Part shown: positions 21,789-32,483 of the stretch, in pieces
Position numbering within the stretch: position 1 is the stretch's first letter
How the letters are laid out: each line of letters begins with the position of its first letter
Assembly (NCBI RefSeq): GCF_042453785.1
Contig: NC_091670.1
Location: 34,607,501-34,671,500, forward strand
Direction of reading: 5' to 3'
DNA: 64,000 nt
From: Malus domestica
Taxonomy: Eukaryota; Streptophyta; Magnoliopsida; Rosales; Rosaceae
Notes under the pieces: generated by a model
What the model was told of the DNA's origin: nothing
The model's database searches: none
What the model saw: only the letters and a program-made list of their open reading frames with translations
Made by a program: the position numbers and the translations under genes

Positions 21789-22555
21789 CATGGTTTAGGG
21801 TTTTTCTTTCTCTCTCTCCTTGTCTCTGGAGTTGATGCCACCGCAGGGCGTTTCTTGGCCCTCTTCCTCCGACCTGCTGCCGTCTGAGATTTCATATCAA
21901 CCAGAAGATCCACCAATTGCAACGCGACGGATGTGGGCAATATTTTTTTTTTTTTGCCAGAATATTATAATTTCTTACAAAGTAATCTAGAGTTATTGAT
22001 TCATAAATTTAGCACGAGTTTTCATTCAAGGGTGGAGTAATTGTTTTAGTGACGGAGCTTTAACTGGAAGCCATCAAGAACATGTTAATGTCCTCACTCC
22101 TCAGGCTGTTAGAATTGTGATGTAAATATAGCAACTGATGATTGTTCTGGTGACGGGGTTTTAACTGTGGAGATAACAAAGTGCGAAGAAAATTTACTCA
22201 AACTTTCTTTTTAGCATCTCAACTCAACAGATATTTGTCTCGACTCTCGAACAATAACTTTCGTGAATTTTGATGACTTCACTATGGCTACTTCGCCTGG
22301 TATCTAAATATATACTTCAATCTACTTGTAGACCATTAAAGCAAAAATCAAAAACAAAACTAGCCACCACTTTATATAGAACTGTATTATCCAAATACCT
22401 GGAGCCCTAACCATTGGTTCTCGCCAAGAATCGCTATTTAGTTTTATACAATAATATATTTACACTATGCATCCACAAGATTCATATTAACAAATGTATG
22501 GTGGAGATCGGTTTATAATTGAATGATGAAGATTGGTCTAGAAAGAGTTTGTTAG
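21789..22555. other. No gene recognised
   Basis: The start (21795-21890) has a CT-rich leader and a short open stretch but no recognisable protein. Two similar phrases, GTGACGGAGCTTTAACTG near 22050 and GTGACGGGGTTTTAACTG near 22152, hint at a local duplication. The last 60 bases and the sequence after 28122 together may be remnants of an older LTR that the copia element entered. Confidence 0.35.
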
Positions 22556-22789
22556 TGATAGTGTATATGGGTAGACAGGATATTGACAAGTGTCATTATG
22601 TTAGTAGTAATGTCTTAAGGAAGTTATGTGGGTGTAAAAGTATATATACTGAGTTGTAATTATTCTCATTCATTAATTCAATAGAGGAAAAACAGTTATT
22701 ACAATTCTCTCTCTAGTTTTCTCTGTCTAATATCTCTCTCTCAGTTTTTAAGAGTTACTTACACATTAAGCTTCCTCTGATCGTTATCA
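22556..22789 (+). repeat. 5' LTR of copia element
   Basis: 234 bp, starting TGATAGTGTATATGGG and ending GATCGTTATCA. It has a TATATATAC box near 22640. The extra 10 bases near 22747 are the only length difference from the 3' LTR. Confidence 0.9.
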
Positions 22790-22802
22790 TGGTATCTTCG
22801 CC
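22790..22802 (+). other. Primer-binding site
   Basis: TGGTATCTTCGCC directly follows the 5' LTR. The first seven bases match the usual start of a site complementary to initiator tRNA-Met (TGGTATC), but the rest departs from it. Confidence 0.5.
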
Positions 22803-23216
22803 GGTGGCTACCGCCGTTGAGTGACGATCTTGGTGCTTCTGCTTGCTTTCTCAATGTCGGTTGTGGATTCTGGTTGTTGTTGCTGCGTTGTGATGTCGGT
22901 CGTCGTCGATTGTTGCGCTTCTTCATTCCTTTGATTTGGGAATTTCTAGTACACTCTATCCAATTGTTGTGGGTTGATTTGTTTTTAGTCTGTGCTGTGT
23001 GATCTTTCTTTGCCTCGGTTGCATTCTTGGTCTTCGTTAAGAATCTGGTAGTTGATTTCTGCATCTGTGGCGTTTTTTGGATCTAAAACCCTAATTTTGG
23101 GAAATTGTGTTTTGTTTTGGAGTATTGAGGTTCAGTTTCTTGTAACGTTGTCTTCTTGATTACTGAAGTATTGTGATTGGTGTTCATATTGAAGTTATTT
23201 TCTTGTTCGATTCATC

Positions 23217-24515
23217 ATGGTGACTTCTTTGCAATTAACTCTCACACAATCTCCAATTTCATCTCTGATTCCGAGTGTTGGTAACACGGTCACTGTTAAA
23301 CTCGATGATTCTAATTACGTGACATGGAATTTTCAAATGGATCTACTTTTAAATGGTAATGGAATTCTGGGGGTTTGTTGATGGTTCCATTGCTTGTCCA
23401 GCGAAGTTTGATAGTATTGCTACTGAAGGTGGTACGGTTGTGCATGATACTATCATTTCTGATGCCTACAAAGTTTGAAAGATACATGACAAGGCTTTAA
23501 TGACTCTTATCACAGCCACTTTGTCACCATCTGCTTTGTCTTGCATCATTGGTTGTATTAGCTCTTGTCATATGTGGGAAACTCTGCGTGAATGATTTGC
23601 AAGTATAACCATAACTAATATTGTTCAATTAAAGATTGATATTCAGATATTAAAAAAGGACCAGAAACTATTGATCAATATTTGCAACGCATTAATGACT
23701 CTCGGGATCAATTGGCCACTGTTGGAGTTACAATTTCGGATGAGGATATTTTTATTGTTGCTTTGAGGGGTCTTCCTTTTGAATATAATACTATCAAAAC
23801 TGTTATCAGGGGTAGAGAAAGTTTGGTTAACCTGAAAGAGTTTCGCTCTCAACTTAAAGCTGAGGAATCCACCTTGAATGAAGCTGCTCAACAGCTACCA
23901 ATTATGTCTGCTATGCTTGCTCACAGATCTAGTTCTACGTCATTTTATGATCATGGTTCTACCTCTGGTGGTCAGTCTTCTTTCTTTCCAGAGTCATCAT
24001 CTGTATCACTACAGGGTTTCTCTCTATCAATGCCTCAGATGTCTTCGATGCTCCAAATGTCTCATATGTCTCCAATGTCCATGCCAGGTTATTCTCAACC
24101 TCTGTTTTCTCCTATATCTGCTGCATATGCTTCTCAATCCACCCAGCAGTTCGGCAACTCTGGTTCATACAATAATTTCCGGAACAACAATTACAAAAGC
24201 AAAGGAAAATGGAAGAAATTTTACTCTGGTTCTCCATCTGTCCAACAATTTGGCAACTCTGGACCTCAGTCCTTCTATCCTTCATCTGGTCAACAACAGC
24301 CTTATCCCACTGCTTATAATCCATTGCAAATTTGCCAGATTTGTGATAAAAATGGACATTCGGTACTCAATTGTTTTCAGCATGGATGTCAAATCTGCCA
24401 CAGGGTTGGACATGTTGCGGCTACTTGTTTTGATAGAAATAATGGTCAATCTCAGGCACATCCATATTATTCCTCATCTGGCATGATTGCTCCGCAACAG
24501 TATCATTCTCCTTAA
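23217..24515 (+). pseudogene. Copia gag pseudogene
   Basis: ATG at 23217 starts MVTSLQLTLTQS, with LDDSNYVTWNFQMDLLLNGN typical of plant copia gag. A frameshift near 23370 and stops near 23476 and 23593 break it. The frame is open again from 23682: IDQYLQRINDSRDQ, FEYNTIKTVIRGRESL. Two CCHC-like knuckles follow (CQICDKNGHSVLNC and CQICHRVGHVAATC). It stops at 24513. Confidence 0.88.
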
Positions 24516-24575
24516 CCGTATCCGTCTCCCCAACAGTTTTCATCTCTAAACCAGTACCCGTATTCATCCCAGGTT

Positions 24576-27500
24576 ATGATGTATCATGTCTCTTCACAGT
24601 CTTCTCCTATTGCTATGCCTGCAAGGATCAATCTGTTTCCCTATACACCTCAACAAGAATATTGGTTAGTGGATTATGAAGCCACTAATCATATGACTTC
24701 AGATATCTCCAATCTTCAAGAAGCTACACCTTATCCTTCTTCTGAAACTGTTACTGGAGCTAGTGGTGAAGGTTTAGCTATTGCTCACATTGGCAACACT
24801 TCTTTAACTACTCCATCTCATCAGTTTCAACTTAAATCTGTGTTACATGTTCCTCAATTGTCTCATCATTTGTTATCTATGAATCAGTTATGTCGAGATA
24901 ACAAGTGTCGGTGCATTGTTGATGAATTTTCCATTTGTATACAGGACAAGGCCACAGGACAAATGCTTTACCAAGGACTGAGTAACAATGTCGTGTATCC
25001 TCTTCCAGTTTTAAAACCTCCCAAGTCTCTTCATTTTCATACTGCAAGCTTTCTGGGACAAAAAGTATCTATTGAGCTTTGGCATTGCAGGTTAGGACAT
25101 CCTACTAATCCAGTGGTTAAAGCAGCATTAAGTAGGTCTAAGATTCCTTTCTCTTGTAATTCAAACCCCAAACCTTGTACTGCTTGCTTGCAAGGCAAGT
25201 TTACCAAATTACCTTTCCCTGTTGTTGCTTCCAAATATGTTGTTCCGTTTGAAGTAATTAATACCGATGTATGGGGTCCATCTCCTCATGTGTCTTTAGA
25301 GGGATTTAGGTATTATGTGTCTTTCATAGACGAGTGTACAAGGTATACATGGATTTTCCCATTAATGAATAAAGCTGGTGTGTTCACTGTGTTTGTTTAA
25401 TTCTTAGCTTTTGTATCTACTTATTTTGATGCTAAAGTTAAAATTGTACAGAGTGATAGGGGAGTGAGTATATTAGTTCCCAGTTTCAACTGTTTCTTCA
25501 AGAAAAGGGTATTGTTCATCAAAAGTCTTGTCCCTATACTCCCAAACAAAATAGGTTAGCTGAGAGGAAGAATAGGCATATAGTTGAGACTGTTATTACT
25601 TTACTTCAACAAGCTTCCCTTTCTGCCATCTTTTGGTATCATGCTTACGCCACTGCAACCTACCTTATAAATAGGATGCCTACACCCATTTTGCATATGC
25701 AATCACCTTTTGAAGTTTTACATCACTCACCACCTACACTGAATCATTTGCGGATTTTTGGAAGTGCTTGTTATCCATCTATGAAACCTTATAGATCTAA
25801 TAAATTAAACTCTAAGACCACTGAATGTTTCTTTCTCGGATATGCTGCTCATTATAAGGGATACATTTGTTTTGTTCCAACAAAAAACAAGATCATTTTA
25901 TCCCGCCATGTTTTTTTTTTATGAAACCAAATTTCCAAGTGTTCATTGGTCTCTTCCCTTACATTCTCCGTCTTCTATCTCTTCGCCCCATTCACAGTCC
26001 TATGTGGTGCACCCTAATACATTTACTCACAACAACCTTATTTCCATTCCCATCCCCTGTCCTATTGTTCCTAGGGTCTCCAATGTTACTCAGTCTTGTC
26101 CTTCACCATCTCCTATAAGTGGTGGCCTTGTCTCCTCTAGTCCTGCAGCTGGTAGTTCATTATGTATTCCAGAAAATAATACTCTGGATCGTTCCGTGTG
26201 TTTTTCAGAAGACAATCCTGATACTTCAATCTCTCAGGTTCCTGACCTTCAACCTGTCACAGTTAACTCTCATTCTATGCAAACTCGGTCTAAGTCTGGT
26301 ATTTTCAAAAAAAGAGCTTTTCATACTCATGTTACTTCAGAGTCTCATTCTCTGATTGAACCTCAATCCTTTAAAGTAGCTTCTAAGCTCTCTCACTGGC
26401 AAATTGCCATAGATGAGGAGATGAATGCTCTTCTACAACAACATACTTGGAGTTTGGTTCCTTTGCCTCCTCACAAGAATCTTGTGGGTTATAAGTGGGT
26501 TTACAAGATCAAGAAACATCCTGATGGATCTGTTGCCCGATATAAGGCTCGATTAGTGGCCAAAGGGTTCTCTTAAGAAACTGGTTTGGACTATTATGAG
26601 ACATTTAGTCCGATTGTGAAACCCACCACTGTTCGATTGGTTTTGTCCTTGGCTGCTACTCATGGTTGGAAGTTAAAACAATTAGATGTCAAGAATGCCT
26701 TTCTTCATGGCTTTCTTGATGAAGAAGTATATATGTCCCAACCTTAAGGTTTTGTGGATCCTGATCATCCAGATTATGTTTGCAAATTGGAACGATCTTT
26801 GATGGTTTGAAACAGGCTCCTCGTGCCTAGAATGACAGGTTTACCAAGTTTCTTATTCAGTTGGGTTTCACTACTTCTTAAGCTGATCCTTCCTTATTTG
26901 TCAAGACCATTGATCGTTCGGTTATGATTCTTTTGCTATACGTGGATGATATCATTCTTACTGGTACTAGTGATGATGTTATTCAATCAATGATTTCTCA
27001 ACTTACTACTGAGTTTGACATGAAGGATTTGGGCATTCTCCATTTTTTTCTCGGGTTGCAGATTGAGTATCAACCTCAAGGCTTATTTGTTCATCAATCC
27101 ACATATGTGAAGGCATTGTTGCACAAAGCAAATATGTTGGATTGCAAGCCATGTCTTACTCCCTGTCATCCATATCAGAAATTACTTTCACATGGTAGTT
27201 CTTCGGTTGTTGATCCTGGTTCCTATCGAAGTCTTGTAGGAGCTTTGCAGTATCTTACTTTTACTCGCCCTGATATTGCTTTCTCAGTCAATCAGGTTTG
27301 CCAATTCATGCACTCTCATCTTGAGTCGCATTTAGCTGCAGTAAAACGCATCTTAAGATATCTGAAAGGTTCTATACACTTGGGGCTCTGCTTTCGTCCT
27401 GGTTCCTTTCACTTACGAGCCTATACAGATGCTGATTGGGCCGATGACCCTAATGATCGTCGTTCTACTACTGGTTTTGTGATTTTTCTCGGGTCTAATC

Positions 27501-27901
27501 CAATTTCCTGGAGCTCCAAGATGCAGCATACTGTGAGCCGGTCCTCTACTGAGGTTGAATATAGGGCCATGGCCACTACTACTGCTGAGATCGTTTGGAT
27601 TCAACAGTTGTTACAGAATCTTCATATGCCGGTTCTCGACACTCTTTTGCTTCACTGTGATAACATCTCTGCAATGGCTCTTGCTACGAATCCTGTGTTT
27701 CACTCCAAGTCCAAGCATATTGAAATAGATTGTCACTTTGTGCGTGAAAGAGTTCAACGTGGTACTATTTTGTTACAGTTTGTTAATTCTGCAGATCAAT
27801 ATGCTGATGTTTTTACTAAAGGCCTTTGTTCTCCTCAGTTTCGTTTTAACTGTTCCAATCTCATGCTTGGTTGTTCTCAGCAAAAGTTTGAGGGAAGATG
27901 A
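24576..27901 (+). pseudogene. Copia pol pseudogene
   Basis: Protease comes first. Its active site, normally DSGA, reads DYEA in YWLVDYEATNHMTSD, so the catalytic Ser-Gly is lost. GAG-pre-integrase (LWHCRLGHPTNPVV) and integrase (VINTDVWGPSP, FIDECTRYTWIFPL) follow, then a stop at 25398. RT is in pieces with stops at 26574, 26746 and others, but YVDDIILTG survives at 26939. RNase H (TDADWADDPNDRRSTTGFVI, CDNISAMALATNPVFHSK) is intact to the stop at 27899-27901, which overlaps the LTR start. Confidence 0.9.
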
Positions 27902-28122
27902 TAGTGTATATGGGTAGACAGGATGTTGACAAGTGTCATTATGTTAGTAGTAGTGTCTTAAGGAAGTTATGTGGGTGTAAAAGTATATATACTGAGTTGT
28001 AATTATTCTCATTCATTAATTCAATAGAGGAAAAACAGTTATTACAATTCTCTCTCTAGTTTTCTCTGTCTAATATCTATCTCTCAGTTACTTACACATT
28101 AAGCTTCCTCTTATCGTTATCA
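27899..28122 (+). repeat. 3' LTR of copia element
   Basis: 224 bp with the same ends as the 5' LTR (TGATAGTG and GTTATCA). The preceding purine tract GAGGGAAGA serves as the polypurine tract. The pol stop codon shares its first bases with the LTR. Confidence 0.9.
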
Positions 28123-28545
28123 ATTACAAGGTTAGAGTTAGTTACCTTGTAAGCTAGTATAAATTGTAAAAGCTTTTTCATTTTCTGTAATTAGTTCAAC
28201 TTAGAAGATATCAATACAAGCTTTCATTTTCTTCCAAAGCCTCATCTTCTTCTCCAGTCCATTGTGATGGATAATCTTCATACTTTTTCGACGTAGTTAA
28301 CAATTCGAATCTAAAATTGCTCATTTACCACTAACCTTTATTATTAAATGGCCATAATAGTTCAACACAAATATGGCAAAATTTCAAGAGGGATCAGAGA
28401 GGCCACACAAGATAAAGTAAAGGTGATAAAATTGAACTGTTATTTGTAATTCGTTTTTTATCATCTTCATACTTAAGAATTTGTATGAGTCGACTATAAG
28501 ATTACTTTCCATCAAACAATTATTATTAAACTAAAAACTAGTTGG
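28123..28545. other. Old LTR-like remnant, no gene
   Basis: GGTTAGAGTTAGTTACCTTG, CTTTTTCATTTTCTGTAATT and TTCATTTTCTTCC near 28135-28240 have the look of a copia LTR 3' half (leader followed by a TTCT-rich tract). No matching copy is in the window. 28250-28545 shows nothing. Confidence 0.35.
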
Positions 28546-28742
28546 TAAGAGATCCTCTCTGGATCTCTCCCACTAAATCTACCTAATCCATTAATTCAGA
28601 TCTTTGAATTTGATCCAACGGCTACAAATAAGGGGCCTCATAAAAGTTATAATAATTTTAGTTGTTCGATCACATTTCAAGAGCTCGGATTAATGGATTG
28701 GGATGGCTTTGGTGGGAGAGATCCGGAGGGATCTCTTCCCCA
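28546..28742. mobile_element. MITE, about 197 bp
   Basis: Left end AAGAGATCCTCTCTGGATC followed by TCTCCCAC. The reverse complement of the right end reads AAGAGATCCCTCCGGATCTC then TCCCACC. The centre includes GATCCAACGGCTA. A similar inverted structure is at 53447-53643. Confidence 0.65.
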
Positions 28743-28959
28743 CACTTAGTGCCAATGAAAATTGAAGATTTGTGAATGATGGTATAAGGTCAATTTGAAA
28801 GGGCGTATATTCTTGACTTTAAATGAATAAAGTTGAGATTAGATTGGACTAGGCTAATGTCCTTGATTGAAATTTGTTATGATGTCATTTCGTTACATTG
28901 CGTGTGTAACCCTTGAGAAGAACCTTGGCCAGTTAAAACTAATGATTGTATTTAAAACT

Positions 28960-29085
28960 AATGAAAATGATTTGAAAACTTTAAGGATAAAGTGAATAGT
29001 ATTATTATTGACTTTTTAGTGTAAAAATATGATTTTTCGTTAAAATAAATAGTACCGGAAGTTTTTCGTTAAAGTTCTCATGATT
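28960..29085. repeat. Short dispersed repeat, copy 2
   Basis: Partner of 9830-9985, with CTAATGAAAATGATTTG, AGTGAATAGTA, GACTTTTTAGTGTAAAAAT and TTTTTCGTTAAAGTTCTC in the same order. Confidence 0.65.
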
Positions 29086-29289
29086 TTATCACTTAAAAAA
29101 TACTTAAGGATAGGGCAGTACTACAATATCTTTGAGTTGATTGGTAATAATGTGTTATTATTAAGGTAGGCATTGATGTTCAGTCGCATGTTATTTTCCC
29201 AACCACCTACTCACCTTATACTAAACTAGCAAGCAACCTTTGTTGTTGCAGTTGGTTTAGAACTCGATGGAAACTGTTTTTAAAATGAT

Positions 29290-29435
29290 TAAATGCATTT
29301 TTGGTGATATTATTTTTAAATTTCAAAAGTACTTGAAGCGTTTTTTGCAAAAAATACTAGTTACTAAAAATTGGTTTCAAAAACACTTTCAGCAAAAGTA
29401 TTTTTAGTAATTTTAAAAACACTTCCAAACGAGCC
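29290..29435. repeat. Dispersed MITE-like repeat, copy 2
   Basis: Partner of 17110-17255: AAAAGTACTTGAAGCG, TTGGTTTCAAAAACACTTTC, AGCAAAAGTATTT and AAAACACTTCCAAACGAGCC. Confidence 0.6.
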
Positions 29436-30579
29436 ATAAGTAAAGTGAGTAACCAGATAGTATATCTATGTGATTATTATGGCAATCATCTATTACTAGT
29501 TGTAGATCTATTGCAAAAATAAGGTCTCCTCATCTCTTAGTGTATTTTAGAATAGTAAAATTGATGTTTATTAAAAAAATAAAAAAATAAAATAAAAAAC
29601 TGTTTATTGCTGTTTTTATTTATTAGTTATTACTATTTAAACTATTTTAATTATTGCTACTATTATTATTATATGATGTATGATTACGTAATAAGAGCCA
29701 ACGGAGGCAGGATAATCATATTTTTGGTGTATTTTCTTTTTGGGTTGAAAAGTATACGTACTATATTGATTAGTAGTAGAGGTGGATCAAATTATGGCCT
29801 ATCAAGATGATCCTATTTCTTATCCATTTTTTATTCTTTATGTTATTAAAATTAATAACTCACAACTTAATGTAGTATTACGGTTTTTATTTGTTAGTAA
29901 CAAATCATAAATTCTAATTTTATAAATGACGAATTCGATATGAATTTATTTTTTTATTATCCTAATAATATATTCTTGTAAAAAGGAAAATTACAAGCTT
30001 GTACAAATAATACCGAACCCGAATAGTTTATAGTAGTCAAAGAAAAGGTTGTCAAAATACAAAAAGAGAAACGAAATCAGTACACTTGGGGCCTAGGGCA
30101 TTGGCCACCCCAACAATTATTTGATTGTTACCTCGCATGAAATGTCAACCACAGCTCAACACGATAGGGACAATGGAGATATTTAAATCACAATGTTTGA
30201 AAACAAAGGAAGTAATGTGCATGTGTCCAACCTTTCATTACGATCTTGCTAGTAACACTTGATTTGGTTAAACTTTTATGGTATGACGAGTGTACCATCA
30301 CTTATAGTTACTATTGTACACAACAAGCACTTTTTAATATAGGTGCATCTTGATTGCAGATCTACTGTTTTTAATTTGGTGTCTCGTTTTTATGTAGTTT
30401 GACACTTGTTCTTTCATTTCATTTTAGAGTTAACATTGTTAGTTTTTCAAAAGATAAAACATGAAGAAAACACTAAATTGAGGACAACAAATCCACTAGA
30501 CTTCGAGAGCTAAGGAAGATGGTAATATGTTGCGTGAGTCCTACCATTATATATATGATCTATATATATAACTACGATA
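29436..30579. other. A/T-rich intergenic stretch
   Basis: Very A/T-rich, with ATTATTATT and TATTAC runs near 29600-29690. No gene, RNA or element boundary is recognised. Confidence 0.5.
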
Positions 30580-30744
30580 AATGCTACGGAGACTTTGAAA
30601 AGTGTGACTCTTTATGAACTCTTTGTCATCTCATATTTTTTGCACAGTATTTTAATTATAATGTTGACACGATAATTAAAGTTAAAATGTGAGGTCACAG
30701 AGACTTCATAAAGAGTCTCATTTTGAGAAAGTTTCCTTAGCATA
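30580..30744. mobile_element. Palindromic MITE, about 165 bp
   Basis: The left arm ATGCTACGGAGACTTTGAAA then AGTGTGACTCTTTATGAA is the imperfect reverse complement of the right arm, which reads ATGCTAAGGAAACTTTCTCA then AAATGAGACTCTTTATGAAG on the other strand. The whole unit can fold into one hairpin. Confidence 0.7.
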
Positions 30745-31039
30745 AGTATATCAACAAATGTGATAAAATGACATTATATTAAGGGATTGAAGACTCACCC
30801 ATATCGTAGAATTCAACCACCTTTCTTTTTCAACATTGAAATTGAGAATGATCCTTCCTACCAAATTAGAGAATAACTAATGTTAGAGGACTCTCCACTC
30901 TAGTGTTCCCATTTAGTGCCTAATTCAATGCTACCATGTTGCGAAAGCCAAATTTTCCCATGTCATTTTCTTTACAAAACTTTTGCAAGATGGCTATGAA
31001 TGAAATTTTATGCCTATCCCCCTAATTTTTCCACCAGAG

Positions 31040-31540
31040 TTTGGAAGGTTGGTATGTAAGCATCTTCTATAAATGTTTGGTCTATGTAATACTAGACTCT
31101 CAAGTTAATAGGGTTCCATGAGTCTTATCCACATGCACCTCAAACTTTCTTAATCGACTTGAGATGAGAGGGTTGCATATGTACAAGGGGGTGTGATATC
31201 CACACATCATTTTTTACTTCTCACACACCTTTCTAATTTTTAGTCGTCGGATCGGATGAATTGAAGAAGATCAACGAACATAAATTAATAAAGGGTGTGT
31301 AAAAAGTAAAATAGGGTATGTGGATAACACATCCATTTACAAATTACGCTTAAATTTGTTGCGTCAATCTTCTTGCTGCTTATACTTTAGTTTAGTTTAG
31401 TGCATCGCTTGTTTATATGAAGAATAGACACATTTAGTCTCAGAAACCCTTTTGCACAATTAAAAATAAGAAAAATGAAAACAATATGAGATTGGATCAA
31501 CATGTGTCTTGGAGATCGGGAGATTTTCAGTATATCCGAA
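31040..31540. repeat. Third copy of the serpin 3' flank, no serpin beside it
   Basis: GGTTGGTATGTAAGCATCTT, AAATGTTTGGTC, TAATACTAGACTCTC, then near 31455 CACAATTAAAAATAAG and GATTGGATCAACATGTGTCT. The same blocks in the same order are at 18390-18580, and the first part is also at 7741-7850. A MITE (31187-31334) has split this copy. No serpin reading frame is found on either side. Confidence 0.5.
31187..31334. mobile_element. hAT-like MITE, 148 bp, copy 1
   Basis: Termini GGGGGTGTGATATCCACACA and, on the other strand, GGATGTGTTATCCACATACC. Flanking 8-mers ATGTACAA (31179-31186) and ATTTACAA (31335-31342) differ at one base and fit an aged 8-bp target duplication. The centre has GTCGTCGGATCGGATGAATT. 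The same family is at 49177-49325. Confidence 0.75.
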
Positions 31541-32410
31541 ACACGATGTGGTACATCACTTGTCCTTATATAAGTGGTGGGATATTTGTATTGAAAAATT
31601 AACAATTTAAAAAATAAAACTTCACTCCACTTACATATGGTGCATCACTCGTATTCTGGATACAATGAAAATTTTCTGTCAAAAATCGACAATTTTCGCC
31701 AATGACTCCTAATTGAATAATGAAATTATTGTTTAGATTACAATCCATCCACCATCATCCCGCATTCATTGGCTTATAAAAAACCAAAAATTTCTTTTAT
31801 AATCCTTGGAAAGACAAATCTCTATTTCATAATTTTAATTTCCATTGGTTATACCAAGAGATTCTTTCTTTCCATAGACCCAACCCATTTCCGGAACGGT
31901 TTGGTTCGGATCGCACCCACCCGGTCACAGGGGTAAAATCGGTAGAGGGACCATAGTTGAAGCTCTATCTCTAGGTCCCAGAGTACAAGAAATTTTTAGT
32001 TATGACAGAAATACGGATGATACATCATATATTTTTATGCAAGTGATGGAAAATTTTAATCTATTAACCTTTTAGCACACATAATCTACTATTTATATAA
32101 AGACACATGATGTATCATCTTGTGTGACGACCACGCTGAAAAATCTTACATGAATTTCCAACGTAAGAGTGTAAAACTAAACATCAACCAATGGGACCCA
32201 CCCATCCGGGCCCCACAGCTTAAATCTTGGCAGAGTCGCAAGTACCCAATGGACCATGACCCAACTGGTACTTCCGGAATCGAGGGTATTTTCGTCATTC
32301 CGATAGAGCGGGTGGTTACTCTGCCCACTGGTAAATGATTCTTGTCTTCCTCGCCACTACTACCGTTAGCTGTCTTCTGACGCTCACTCCCTCGTTTTCT
32401 CTGTTAAGCT
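31541..32410. other. Upstream region of the UDP-GlcNAc diphosphorylase gene
   Basis: No other gene. 31850-32340 is less A/T-rich and includes GGGCCCCACAGC near 32209. No clear TATA box at a good distance from 32484. Transcription probably starts between about 32340 and 32410. Confidence 0.35.
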
Positions 32411-32461
32411 TGCAGAGAGGGGAGAGAGAGATAGAGAGATCTAGAGAGAGAGAGAGAGAGA
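32411..32461 (+). repeat. GA-rich microsatellite in the 5' leader
   Basis: An almost pure AG tract ends 22 bases before the ATG at 32484, so it lies in the likely 5' untranslated leader. Such tracts are common in plant leaders. Confidence 0.7.
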
Positions 32462-32483
32462 CTCAGAATTCTAGAGAGAGAAA

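Larger units (their letters stand above)
22556..28122 (+). mobile_element. Ty1/copia retrotransposon with two LTRs
   Basis: A full-length structure of about 5.6 kb: 5' LTR, primer-binding site, gag, protease, integrase, RT, RNase H, polypurine tract, 3' LTR. The LTRs differ at only about four positions plus one 10-bp gap, which points to a recent insertion. Yet gag and pol have several stops and frameshifts, so the copy probably moved with help from an active relative. The 5-bp flanks (GTTAG and ATTAC) do not match, so no clean target duplication is visible. Confidence 0.92.

Noticed and set aside
23878-24486. 202-codon frame overlapping gag
   Set aside because: It is the shifted frame of the gag sequence: Leu/Cys-rich shadow with no domain.
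22551-28127. Five-base target duplication for the copia element
   Set aside because: The flanks GTTAG and ATTAC do not match, so I do not claim one.
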